Below are positions 31,644-42,311 of a stretch of DNA of 64,000 bases, piece after piece. The notes beneath the pieces were generated by a model. The model was not told the origin of the DNA. It did not search any database and worked only from the letters and a program-made list of their open reading frames with translations. Positions within the stretch are counted from its first letter, which is position 1. Each line of letters begins with the position of its first letter. The position numbers and the translations under genes were made by a program. This DNA comes from Ascoidea asiatica (lineage: Eukaryota > Ascomycota > Saccharomycetes > Ascoideales > Ascoideaceae): contig BCKQ01000003.1 of NCBI GenBank assembly GCA_001600695.1, forward strand, positions 1,207,040-1,271,039. The letters are read 5' to 3'.

Positions 31644-33860
31644 ATGCTCAGGTCTCCACTAAGAACAATATCATATCCCTTAAAGAAAAACATTAATCAG
31701 ATATGTTATTGTTCAACCAAATTTAAATCTAACTCTAAATTATTCAACTCTATTTATTATAATCAAAAATCATTCAATTCAACAATTTCATTTCCTTCAA
31801 AGGATTCTATTTACTCAAAGTTTCAATTTCCATCAGCAACTCATTCTATTCAATCAATTGATAAAAATTTAAGTAATTTAATTAATAATAATACTAAAGT
31901 TATAATTGATGGATGGATTGATCAAAAACCAAAAAAAATTTCAAAAAATTTATTATTTATAAATTTTAGAGATTTTAATGGTGATTTAACTCAATTAATT
32001 TATAATTCAAATGAAAATTTAACTGAAAATCAAAAAGATTTATTTGATTTAATCAAATCTTCTCAAGTTGAAGATTCAATATCTGTTTCAGGTTATATTC
32101 ATAAACGTCATATTCCTCAACAAGAAAAAGAGCAAAGTAGTAATAGTGATGACAAGTCATTATTATGGGATTTAAAAATAACTGATTTTCAAATTTTAAA
32201 TAATTCATCTTTAATAACTTCTCAATTAAATAATTTAAAAAAAACTCCAGATTTATATCCATCAAAATATCGTTATTTACAATTGAGATCAAATTATTTT
32301 CAAAAAAATATTAGAAAAAGATCAGAAATATCTCAAATTATTCGAAATTTCTTAATTAATGAAAAAAATTTTATAGAAATTGAAACTCCATTATTATTTA
32401 AATCAACTCCAGAAGGTGCAAGAGAATTTTTAATTCCAACAAGATTTAAAAATTCATTCTATGCTTTACCACAATCTCCTCAACAATATAAACAATTATT
32501 AATGGCAAGTGGTTTTAATAAATATTTTCAAATTGCAAAATGTTTTAGAGATGAAGATTTAAGAAGTGATAGACAGCCTGAATTCACTCAAATTGATTTA
32601 GAAATGAGTTTCTCAAATCATAATCATATTCAAAATTTAATTCAATCTTTAATTATCAAAATTTGGGATAAAGCTGTGAATTTATCACTTTATTCTCCAA
32701 TTATTACTTCCAGTAATAATAATAACGATCAATCAATTGGCAATCAATCAATTAATCATGATAGTTTAATAGAACTAGAAAGAGATAATTCTTCAATAAT
32801 TCCAAAATTAACTTATAATAATGCTTTAAATTATTATGGTATTGATAAACCAGATTTAAGATATAATATTAGTTTTATAAATCTAGCAGAACTTAATTAT
32901 ATAGAGAAAACTGAATCAAATGATTTTCCAATTTTTGAAATTTGTATATTGAAAAAAGATTCAGTCAATTTCAAATTAAATAAATCTTTATATGATAAAA
33001 AAAATTATAAATTAAGAAAACCAATAATTTTTGAAATTAAATCTGAAAAGGATATTGAAGATTTGATTGAAAATTTTGAAAAAACTAAAATTGTTAAATT
33101 TAAAGATTCAGAAAAATTAAATTTATTAAAGTTTTTAAATTTAAAAGTTGGTGATATTATTGCAGGTTCAACAAGAGCAGAATTAACTTATGAAAATCCA
33201 ACTCCGTTAGGTAGATTTCGTCAATTAGTTATTGAAAATCATCCTGATCTATTTAGAAAAAAATTAATAAAAAACAATGAAACTAATAATGAAATCAGTG
33301 AAATAAATCAACCTTTATTAAAAGATACTTTTGTTGCAACTTGGTTAGTTGATTTTCCATTGTTTTCTCCAACTGAAGAACAAGAACCATTAATAATTAA
33401 TAATAATAAATATCCAAATTATAATTTTGATAAATTAGAATCTACTCATCATCCTTTTACAATGGTCAATTTAGATGATTATGAAATGTTAGAAACTAAT
33501 CCTTTAAAAGTTAGAGGTGATCATTATGATATTGTAATTAATGGAATTGAAGTTGGTGGAGGTTCTAGAAGAGTTCATGATCCAATTTTACAAAATTTTA
33601 TATTTAAAAAAATTTTAAAAATTGATAATTCTGAAGAATTATTTGGACATTTATTACATGCTTTTAGTACTGGTTGTCCACCACATGCTGGTTTAGCATT
33701 AGGATTTGATAGAATGTGTGCAATGTTAATTGGTAGTAAAAGTATTAGAGACGTTATTGCCTTTCCAAAAAATATGAATGGTGCTGATGTTGTTGTCGGT
33801 AGTCCTTCAAACGTTCAAGATAAAGTCTTGAAAGAATATTTCATTAAAAAATTAGAATGA
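31644..33860 (+). CDS. MSD1: Mitochondrial aspartyl-tRNA synthetase
   Basis: 738 residues. Charges mitochondrial tRNA-Asp; class II, bacterial-type AspRS. The N-terminus (about 1-60) is basic, Ser/Asn-rich and lacks acidic residues, a mitochondrial presequence. The OB-fold anticodon domain starts near 86 (IDGWIDQKPKKISKNLLFI). Motif 1 is near 236-265, motif 2 (FRDEDLRSDRQPEFTQID) near 301, and motif 3 (GLALGFDRMCAML) near 683. A divergent insertion occupies 380-540, where bacterial enzymes have the GAD domain. Length is near that of yeast Msd1. It shares an upstream region with tRNA-Pro and converges with UTP6. Confidence 0.96.
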   Translation: MLRSPLRTISYPLKKNINQICYCSTKFKSNSKLFNSIYYNQKSFNSTISFPSKDSIYSKFQFPSATHSIQSIDKNLSNLINNNTKVIIDGWIDQKPKKISKNLLFINFRDFNGDLTQLIYNSNENLTENQKDLFDLIKSSQVEDSISVSGYIHKRHIPQQEKEQSSNSDDKSLLWDLKITDFQILNNSSLITSQLNNLKKTPDLYPSKYRYLQLRSNYFQKNIRKRSEISQIIRNFLINEKNFIEIETPLLFKSTPEGAREFLIPTRFKNSFYALPQSPQQYKQLLMASGFNKYFQIAKCFRDEDLRSDRQPEFTQIDLEMSFSNHNHIQNLIQSLIIKIWDKAVNLSLYSPIITSSNNNNDQSIGNQSINHDSLIELERDNSSIIPKLTYNNALNYYGIDKPDLRYNISFINLAELNYIEKTESNDFPIFEICILKKDSVNFKLNKSLYDKKNYKLRKPIIFEIKSEKDIEDLIENFEKTKIVKFKDSEKLNLLKFLNLKVGDIIAGSTRAELTYENPTPLGRFRQLVIENHPDLFRKKLIKNNETNNEISEINQPLLKDTFVATWLVDFPLFSPTEEQEPLIINNNKYPNYNFDKLESTHHPFTMVNLDDYEMLETNPLKVRGDHYDIVINGIEVGGGSRRVHDPILQNFIFKKILKIDNSEELFGHLLHAFSTGCPPHAGLALGFDRMCAMLIGSKSIRDVIAFPKNMNGADVVVGSPSNVQDKVLKEYFIKKLE

Positions 33861-34318
33861 AATATTTAGTCCTGAGGGTTCAATATGAATTCCAGTTTAC
33901 CAAATAATTAAAATTAAAATTCACTCGAGTAATTGAACCAATTATTGAATGAATATCCAATTAATTTTTTCTTAAGAAATTTGTTTGAATATTTTCATAA
34001 ACATTGTTTCAATTATCGTATGTTAAAATGTCTTACTTTTTCAAAAAAAAAACGAATAATGTTTCTGAATAATTATTTAATGCAATTCAGTTACTTCGAA
34101 ACAAAAAACGAAAAACAAAAAATTTCTTTTCAATGTTCATTCAATTAGCGTTATTTTATCACAGTGTTATCAAAAGATTTTCAAGGCACTGTTCTGCAAA
34201 TACTACTCTACTTTATATATAAAATGTTTTTGTTGATATTGAAAAGTTACGTGTATATATTATATTTTTTAATTAAAACTTATAGATAAATTAGAAATAA
34301 AAAACTATAGAAATCATA
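33861..34318. other. Intergenic between convergent MSD1 and UTP6
   Basis: AT-rich shared 3' region. It holds a 71-codon ORF at 33933-34148 with a TTG-type start that resembles nothing. No RNA gene seen. Confidence 0.5.
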
Positions 34319-35791
34319 CTAATAAGAAGAATTTTTAATTTTTCTAATAATAATTTGTAAAATATTTTTAGTATTATCATCAAATTTACTAGATATTAAA
34401 TCATTACTTATAATATTATCATTCAAATAATCAGAAAACTTTTTTGTTAATTTTAATTTATCATCACTTGATTTAATTATTTTTGATATATATGCAGAAA
34501 ATTTATTGACAGATAATTGTAAATTATCAATTAATGAATTTGTATCAATAATTAAGTTTTTCTTAGCATTTTTAATTGAATTACTTTTTGGATTCAATTG
34601 AGATTGAGATTTCAATTGATATTGTAATTTAATTGAAGGTAATAGTATAAATTTAATTGGTAAAGTTATATCCAAGAATATTGAGTCTAAATTATTTGGA
34701 AATGAAGTTAATAAACTATTTATGATATGATTTGAAAGATAAATTCTATCAAGATCAATATAATTTTCAATTAAATTTAAGAAGTTTAAAGAAAAATCAT
34801 AAATTTTTGATTGATTTGAATTTAAAGTATTAATTGCAGTATCATAAATAATTAAAGCAACATCACCTTTTAAAGCAGGATTATTTTCTGGATTTCCAAG
34901 CATATTAATATCAGCTTCAGGTAATTTATTTAATAATGAATTTAAATTTTCTTTATCTTTATTTTCATCATTTATTGAAACATCAATTGAAGTGAAATCA
35001 TCACCATTTGATAAATTATCATTTTTTAAAATATTTTGTAATTTATCATCAATTTTATCATCTTGAAGTTCTAAATCATTAATTTGTTGAGAATTTGAAG
35101 ATAAACCTAATAATTTTCTTCTTGCTAATAATTTTGAAACATAATTTAATTCTAAATTTGCATAAGATAAATATAATTTTAAAGAATAAGGATTGAATCT
35201 TATTGCTTTTTGTAAAAGAGATCTTGCAGATTTTATATTTGCATTTATATCAAATTCATAATTTGAAGCACTTAACCAAGTATTAATATTAGTTGGATGT
35301 AATTGTAATAATTTTGAATAAATTTTATAAACATTTTTAATTGAATTTAAAGATTTTGCATAATTTAAATAATTTTTCCAAATTAAAAAATCATTTGGAA
35401 ATTTTTGAGTTGCTCTTTGATATAAAAATAAAATTCTTCTTTGACCAGCCCAATCACTAATTGAAATTTGATTATTTTTCTTATTTTTTGAATTTTTTTT
35501 ATTCTTTGAATCTTTTGAATTTTTTGAATTTGAAGTTGTAGTTGATTTAATTAATCCAACTTTTGATAATCTTGTATATCTTTTTATTCTTAATTTTTCT
35601 AAATTTTTTTCATATTGTATATATTTCAAGAAATGTAAAGGTTTTGAATTCGACATTATTGAATATTCATACGCAGTTTTTTTCTTAATTATTAATCTAA
35701 TTTCATTTTTTGTAAATAAACCTTTTTCTTGAAGATCCTCTATTTCAGGAAGTTGTTTTTCTAAATAATGTCTAGCTATATCTGAAGACAT
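34319..35791 (-). CDS. UTP6: U3 snoRNP/SSU processome protein Utp6
   Basis: 490 residues. UtpB-complex component needed for 18S rRNA processing in the nucleolus. The N-terminal Utp6 region is well conserved in pattern: ARHYLEKQLPEIEDLQEKGLF, then TKNEIRLIIKKKTAYEYSI. HAT repeats (half-a-TPR) follow at about 120-215: DWAGQRRILFLYQRATQKFP, IWKNYLNYAKS, TWLSASNYEF. A Lys/Asn/Ser-rich insertion lies at about 84-115 and a polar linker at 225-290. The C-terminal half is helical and divergent. Somewhat longer than S. cerevisiae Utp6 (440) because of the insertions. Confidence 0.92.
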   Translation of the reverse strand: MSSDIARHYLEKQLPEIEDLQEKGLFTKNEIRLIIKKKTAYEYSIMSNSKPLHFLKYIQYEKNLEKLRIKRYTRLSKVGLIKSTTTSNSKNSKDSKNKKNSKNKKNNQISISDWAGQRRILFLYQRATQKFPNDFLIWKNYLNYAKSLNSIKNVYKIYSKLLQLHPTNINTWLSASNYEFDINANIKSARSLLQKAIRFNPYSLKLYLSYANLELNYVSKLLARRKLLGLSSNSQQINDLELQDDKIDDKLQNILKNDNLSNGDDFTSIDVSINDENKDKENLNSLLNKLPEADINMLGNPENNPALKGDVALIIYDTAINTLNSNQSKIYDFSLNFLNLIENYIDLDRIYLSNHIINSLLTSFPNNLDSIFLDITLPIKFILLPSIKLQYQLKSQSQLNPKSNSIKNAKKNLIIDTNSLIDNLQLSVNKFSAYISKIIKSSDDKLKLTKKFSDYLNDNIISNDLISSKFDDNTKNILQIIIRKIKNSSY

Positions 35792-38627
35792 TGTTTATCT
35801 ATTTATTTGATTGGATATATGTTTAATTACTGATAATAGCCTTTAATGATCTCTGATTATCTTTAGTGATCTTTAATGATCTTTAATGGTCTTCAAATGA
35901 TTTCAATGCTTTCCCAATTCTGCCAATATTTAATAATTTGTTGATATATTTTTTTCTATTAGATTTAACTTTAAAAAAAAAAATTTAATATCCGGGAAAT
36001 TTTTCAAAATCCGGACAATTTGGAAAATAATCCGCGCTTGCGGTACTTAATTGTAAAATATGTATTGTTTCCATGGTCGGACTAAATACGGATTGTGCAC
36101 CGGTTTTTTTTCTTCCTCGCTTTTCAGATTTTCGTATCAGCAAAATGAGCAAAATCACAAAACTGAGGAGAGTGCAGCTGTGCATTGCTGATAATAATCA
36201 ACAGTAATTATTTTCTAAACTCTTTATTTCAAAATGGAAGAGTCTCTCCCATTTGCGCGGTGAATGAGTTGAAAACAGCATTTTGTAGTGCGCTGCAACA
36301 CTACGGGGACACCACGCAATTTCACCACACAAAACTTGGTCAAATAAGCTCCGGCCAGCGGCGTCGGCCCACTTTTGCACATAATCCAGAAAAAGGCCTG
36401 AAAAGGCCCAGAAAATTAGTTGAAGAGCCAGAATAATCACAGAAAACTTGAGGAGAAAAATAATAATGAAAACATATCGGAAAAAGACCGGATAAAGCAA
36501 TCCAAACTCAGAGAAAAATAAATTTTGACACACAAATGAGAAAATCTCAGTGAATTTTTTCCTATGGTCTCCTACAAAAAACAGATTATGACCCAGAACA
36601 TTGGTTTTTTGGAACTCTTCCGTAGGAAACGCTAGTTTTTGTTTTTCGCTTGCAAATTCCAATGACGTTGGACGCTGTACTTTGCTGCTGTGCACTGTGC
36701 CTTAAACATTTGTCCCGCTGTTTTTGAAATCCAAAAGATATTTTCTTTTATCTTTTGGGCACATTTCCTCACCCGGTCAACACAACAACTCAATTGTTCC
36801 TGCACAGAATGCCAGCCTTCTGCGTATGAGCCTAACAGTAAAAGTCACTAGCCCAAATTTATGATATCACAAAATTGGCCCGTACAAAACTACAAAATCC
36901 AACCGCGCGGTGTTTTACTTTACTGATTGTTATTATTATTATTATTATTATTACCAGGATCACGTGTAAAATGTAATAGCCCAACCTAAAGGTGAAATAG
37001 AAATCATATAAACAGATATTTTTGCAAAACAAACGAGGAATAAATATGACATCAATGAGAGGAATTTTTTGTTTGCAGAAATGAGAAACACTTTACAAAA
37101 AAGTGTGTGTTCCACGCGGTACTGAATTTTTCTTATGCGTGCAAAAGGTGTTGCTTGTTTTTTTCCTTGCTAGTAGTGTTACCAACAGGTGCAACATTAT
37201 CGCCATTCCGTCCCAATTAGTCGTATTCTCAGTAATTCAGAACTAAAGTTTTCGTTCGTATACAGCTCCGCACACCTAGGCATAGATCTGCATAAATTGG
37301 TCCTGCACTGCGACGGTTAATGAGCATAAGGTTCAGTGCGGGACATCGGGAAGCGTCTTTTGATCCGGAAGTGCATCAATTTTTCTACAACACTGGTAAT
37401 TTCTATTTTTTTATTCTTTTTATTTTTGTTCTTTTCTTTTTTTTTTATTTATCATCGGTATTATCTTTACTATCTTTATTCTTCATTATCCTCATCATTG
37501 ATTTTATTATCTTTACTTCTCATGTTTTTAATTTGGCTGTGAAGTTATCTATTGAAACATGTATCTCATTGCTCATAATTTCATTATCTCACTGTTTAAG
37601 TTGATGGAAGTTGATTCATTGGTTTTAGTCAGTCTCTGTTTTTATTATTTAAATTTTTATTCAAAGTCTTATAAATGACTTAAATCAAATGATTAAATTG
37701 TATTCTTTATGAATCATTGTATGATTATTCTGTATTCATTTGAGAAAACTTTTCAAATTTGAAATGAAATTGAATTATTGAATGTCTCTTAAAGTCTTTG
37801 ATCTCATTAATCATTTCAAAAGTTTTTCAGAACAAAACGCTTCCTAAGAATTAATCACTAATATTTTGATAAGTTTTAAATTCACAATATCTTCACTAGA
37901 TTCATATCTTTTTTTAAACATTCATATTTGTTCAAATATTGTTCAAAAAAGTTAAAAAATTATTCGAGAAATTTCACTAATGCTTAAAGAAAATTAAAAT
38001 TTCTTCAAAAAAGTTCAAATGTATGATCATTTTATTATTTATCATTTATTATTTTGTATTCACTGATTATTTTTTATTTTTTTTTATCTAGTTTTCGAGA
38101 TTTTATTATTCTACACTAAATTAATCGAATACTATACAGTAATTCATTTTCAATAATTTTCTACTTGAATTCTGGTTTTTATAATCTTTTGACCTATTTG
38201 GAATTTAAAATTTCAAATTTTTTTTTATCTTTTACAAAATTTACAAATATCTTTTATTGTAAATTTCTTATTATTCTGTTCAAATTTAATCTTTAATCTT
38301 TTATCTTTAATCTTTAGCGTTTTTTCTTTTTTTTATTTTATTTTATAATTTTTATTTTTTCAAATTCTTATTTCTTATTTCTTATTTATAATTTATAATT
38401 TTCTTATTATTTATCTTTTTTATTACCATTTTTAACTATAAATTTTGATTTGTATAAATAGTAAATTATTTCTTTTTTTCCATTAATTTCTATATCATAT
38501 ATATTTCTATTTGTCACATATTTATATATCTCATACTCTTTATATGATATATTATATTTTATATTATATATTATATATCATTTCTTATATTATAATAAAA
38601 ATTAGAGATTTCAATATTTTTTTAAAA
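35792..38627. other. Long non-coding stretch with a GC-richer block
   Basis: 2.8 kb. Repeats of CTTTAATGAT lie at 35840-35890. About 35990-37380 is distinctly GC-richer and carries a 165-codon ORF at 36198-36695 (minus) and a 94-codon ORF at 37320-37604 (plus), neither recognisable. A 10-bp hairpin is at 36731-36758 and an (ATT)n run near 36930-36955. The right-hand kilobase is pyrimidine- and TATA-rich, likely the promoter of the importin-like gene. Confidence 0.5.
36731..36758. repeat. Perfect 10-bp inverted repeat, 8-nt loop
   Basis: CCAAAAGATA (36731-36740) pairs with TATCTTTTGG (36749-36758) across TTTTCTTT. It lies in the GC-richer block; function unknown. Confidence 0.8.
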
Positions 38628-41600
38628 ATGACTAAACCAATATCATCAGAAAATAATGAATTATATGAAAACAACACCAATAAAATTAACAATAACAGCA
38701 ACAATAGTGAGAACGATTACAATCAAGTAGATCCTCAAGAATTATATGAAACTATTTCCTCAGTACTTGCAATATCCTCAGCTTCTTATTCTCATTATTC
38801 TCATTCTCACTCTCACTCTCATTTAATCTCGAATATCAATGAGGAAAATCAAACTCAAAATCAATCAAATGATAATATAAATAACAATAATGATAACAAT
38901 AATGATAACAATAATAATAACAATCACATACAAAACAATAGTGCTAATGATAACAATTATAATCCAGAAATTCAATATGAAAACAATTATTATATAAACG
39001 ATTGTGAATGTGATGAAGATGATTACGATTATGACGACGACGAAGAAGATATTGATGATTTCGATGATGATTTTGATGACGATTTCGACAGTGAAGATGA
39101 TTCAAATATGATAGATAAATATCCAATAGAAAATGATAGATATCATCTTAAATTCAATGAATTGAAATATTCAAATGGGTTTATATTATCTTGTTTGAAT
39201 ATAATCTCAGATTCTTCACAATATCCAAACATTTCGATTAAAAAATATTTATCGACAATAATCTTAAATTATACTCAAACTTATTTAATCAAAGATCTAT
39301 CAAATTCAAGTTTAAATTTAAATTATACTTTATATATCGATGAAAATCAAAGATATCTAATATTAACTAATATCTTCAATACTATTTTTAGTCTTAAGCT
39401 TTTATTAACTGAGAAAATTAGTAGAATAAACCGATTTTATACTTTAACAATCAGTTCAATAATTGAAAATTTATCTTCTTCTTTAGGTTTAATGATTAAA
39501 AGTGATATTCTATCTTGTGATAATAATAATATCATATTAAATAATTTATCAGATAATATCACTACTTCAACAAATGAAAGAAATTCATTAAATTTTTTAT
39601 TTTCGAATATTTTTAATTCATCTTATTTATTATCATCTCCAAATATTATAAGTCCATTTGATAAACCTCTTATGATGTTTTATTATAATTCTGCTCATTT
39701 ATCACTAAAATTTTTTAATGATTTGTCGACTGATCTTTTATCAAACTCATTCATTAATCCATCATTATTACCTAGATTCAAACTAATAATTTCTCATTTC
39801 ATTTCCTCAATTCATCCTTCAATTACACAATTAGCTGATATTTCACTCTATTCAAATGATAATTTAAAATTACTATGTGAAAATAATTTATTATCTTTAA
39901 ATTATTTTTATTTCATAAAAGTATTTTTATGTACAATAGATTTTAAATTATTTTTTGTTTTAAGATTTGATGTTTATTTGAATTTATGGGTGATGCTATT
40001 AATTCAAGCTTTAAAGAAAAATTTATTATTACCTTTTGAATCCTGGAATAATAATTTATGGCTTATTACAATGGATTTAATTTTAAACTCTTTAAACAAT
40101 TTATTATCATATTTTCTGAATAATTTAGAAAATATCAAACAAAATAATCCTACTTTTTTTCAACATTTTCTTATACTTCATTTACCTGAAATAATGAGTT
40201 ATTATTTCGATTTAATTAAAAATTGGGATTTAAACCCAAATTTAATTTGGTTAACTCCAAATTCTATGTCAGCAAATATGGATATCTCATCAATTTCATT
40301 TGATAATATTAATAATATTTTCAATTCAAGTTATTTTTTTTCAATTAATAATTTACCAAATTTTGATTCTTTAATTTCAATTCTCCTGTTATTAAATGAT
40401 AATAATCACTTATCCTTCTTTAAACAGAATTTAAATACAATCTTTAACTTTTATTATAAGTTCTTAATACCAACAAATGAAATACTCAACTTAATTAATT
40501 TAGTACCTTACAAATATTTATATGAAAGACTAAAGTTCTTTGAAGGTTTTTTCAATTCCCCATTTTTCTTTTCATTTATATTCAATAAAGGAACTGATCC
40601 AAATGATGATCTTTCAAATTTCTTTTTGAAAGAATTTGTGAAGTTTATTAAATTCAAATTCAATCTTTTGGAAAAAAGACAGAAATTAATTTGTGGAAGT
40701 TTAGAAACAATGGAAATTGCTAAAAGAAAAGAAAGTTTATTAATAATGATTGATCATATTTTATTAAATATAATCAATACTGAAGAGTGTGAAGTGAATA
40801 AATATTTGAATGAAAAATTTGTTATTGAACTTATTTTACCAAATTTATCATCGAATTTTGATTTTTTAAGATTAAGAACTCTTGAAACATTATCAAGTTT
40901 TTCAAGAATAAATATTAATCCAAATATAATTATTAATATTATTGAAAAATTTAGTGAAATGAATAGAAGAGAATTATTTGAGTCTAGTGATATATCGGTT
41001 CTATTTAAAATTCAAATTCTTTCTTTGGTTAAACTTTATGCTGGAAATAGTAATAATTTTAGAAATGCATTTGAAAATAGACTTTTTTCAATATTAAACC
41101 TTTCAAGTGAAACTATAACTCCGAATGAATCAAACAATTCTGATAATACTTATAAACTTTTTAATATTGATAATTTTCAATTTTATAAAGCAAATTATTA
41201 CACACCAATATTCAATATTTTCACACAAAATTTAATTGGAAAGAATAAAATTTATGACTTTATTAGTGAAATCAATGATAATTTTTTCATATTATTCAAA
41301 AATGAATCTTTCAATGAAAACAAATTGAAGAAATTTGGAGAAAAAAATTATTTCAAAATGGATGATAAAATTTCAAGATATTTAAAAAATGATAATTTAA
41401 AATTAAAAGCCAATTTTTTCACAATTTATTTAGAAATTTTAATTAAACAAAGTGGATTAATTGAAAAATATGCATTAAATGATACTTTAGAAGTTAGTGA
41501 AGAAGATCTTGAAAATATTGATGAACAACTTAAAAGAAGTAAATTAATTTTTAAAATTATAATTTATAATGATTTATTTAAAGAATTTCCAACATGTTTA

Positions 41601-41726
41601 AGTTTACTTGTAGAATTATCAGAAATATTACTGATTGAACAAAATTCTATAAGGAGATTAAGATTAAAAACCAGATATACAAATTATGAGTATGGATTTC
41701 AAAATTTTGCTCAATTAATTATCTAA
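38628..41726 (+). CDS. Importin-beta family protein, divergent Nmd5/Sxm1 (importin-7/8) type
   Basis: 1032 residues from the ATG at 38628 (MTKPISSENN). The frame stays open to 38511, but those codons only mirror TATA-rich DNA; an in-frame ATG at 38544 is an alternative. A 160-residue Asn/Ser/Asp-rich N-terminus has an (SH)n run and a dense acidic block (DDDFDDDFDSEDD). The rest is helical-repeat protein. A stretch near 684-760 (EKRQKLICGSLETME ... FDFLRLRTLETLSSFS) matches the importin-7/8 pattern of an R-K-x-GAL-like helix followed by a YGFLRARACW-like repeat. A nuclear transport role is inferred. The usual importin-7 acidic region is C-terminal; here it is N-terminal. Confidence 0.6.
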   Translation: MTKPISSENNELYENNTNKINNNSNNSENDYNQVDPQELYETISSVLAISSASYSHYSHSHSHSHLISNINEENQTQNQSNDNINNNNDNNNDNNNNNNHIQNNSANDNNYNPEIQYENNYYINDCECDEDDYDYDDDEEDIDDFDDDFDDDFDSEDDSNMIDKYPIENDRYHLKFNELKYSNGFILSCLNIISDSSQYPNISIKKYLSTIILNYTQTYLIKDLSNSSLNLNYTLYIDENQRYLILTNIFNTIFSLKLLLTEKISRINRFYTLTISSIIENLSSSLGLMIKSDILSCDNNNIILNNLSDNITTSTNERNSLNFLFSNIFNSSYLLSSPNIISPFDKPLMMFYYNSAHLSLKFFNDLSTDLLSNSFINPSLLPRFKLIISHFISSIHPSITQLADISLYSNDNLKLLCENNLLSLNYFYFIKVFLCTIDFKLFFVLRFDVYLNLWVMLLIQALKKNLLLPFESWNNNLWLITMDLILNSLNNLLSYFLNNLENIKQNNPTFFQHFLILHLPEIMSYYFDLIKNWDLNPNLIWLTPNSMSANMDISSISFDNINNIFNSSYFFSINNLPNFDSLISILLLLNDNNHLSFFKQNLNTIFNFYYKFLIPTNEILNLINLVPYKYLYERLKFFEGFFNSPFFFSFIFNKGTDPNDDLSNFFLKEFVKFIKFKFNLLEKRQKLICGSLETMEIAKRKESLLIMIDHILLNIINTEECEVNKYLNEKFVIELILPNLSSNFDFLRLRTLETLSSFSRININPNIIINIIEKFSEMNRRELFESSDISVLFKIQILSLVKLYAGNSNNFRNAFENRLFSILNLSSETITPNESNNSDNTYKLFNIDNFQFYKANYYTPIFNIFTQNLIGKNKIYDFISEINDNFFILFKNESFNENKLKKFGEKNYFKMDDKISRYLKNDNLKLKANFFTIYLEILIKQSGLIEKYALNDTLEVSEEDLENIDEQLKRSKLIFKIIIYNDLFKEFPTCLSLLVELSEILLIEQNSIRRLRLKTRYTNYEYGFQNFAQLII

Positions 41727-42311
41727 AATATTACCTATTTTTTTAATTATGCATTTGTGTTAATATATATTAAATTTTGTAATTTATTTTTTTATCATTA
41801 TTTTATTATTCTTTTTGTTTCTTTCTTTTGTGAAATATTTTATATCATTTTTAGAAGTTTTTATTTTGTGCATTTTCACTCATTCCCAATTTTTTTTCAC
41901 TACAGTTTCAATATTATTTTTTTATAATTAAGTCATTTTTTATTATTATTATATTTTTAAATAAATTAAAATTAAGACCCGCTATAATATACAATTTTAA
42001 TAGAAAAAATAACAAGATTAGTAATTGTTTGTAAGAGATTAAATGTCATTATTCGTAAAACAATTATATTTGATTGTAATTAATGACTAGAGATCATTAA
42101 CTTTGAGATTATTAATCTATACTTTTAGGATACGATATATTAATATAATACAATAAATAATTCTTTGAGTTTAAGTTTAAGTTTAAGTTTAAATTTGACT
42201 TCAATTTGACTTAGAATTTAAAATATAATTTGAAAAATAATTTGAGATTGAATTTGAGGTTAAAATATGTTTTGAAGTTAAATTTTAAATCAATTATTTT
42301 AATTTATAAAT
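41727..42311. other. Intergenic between convergent importin-like gene and ALG1
   Basis: AT-rich shared 3' region. It contains a hexanucleotide TTTAAG tandem at 42170-42192. The plus ORF starting at 42230 is antisense to ALG1. Nothing else seen. Confidence 0.5.

Noticed and set aside
36198-36695. 165-codon minus-strand ORF
   Set aside because: No family resemblance, odd composition, and it sits in a non-coding GC-richer block; kept only as an observation.
38511-38627. N-terminal extension of the importin-like frame
   Set aside because: It begins at TTG and encodes only Tyr/Ile-rich sequence reflecting TATA-rich DNA; the ATG at 38628 is preferred.
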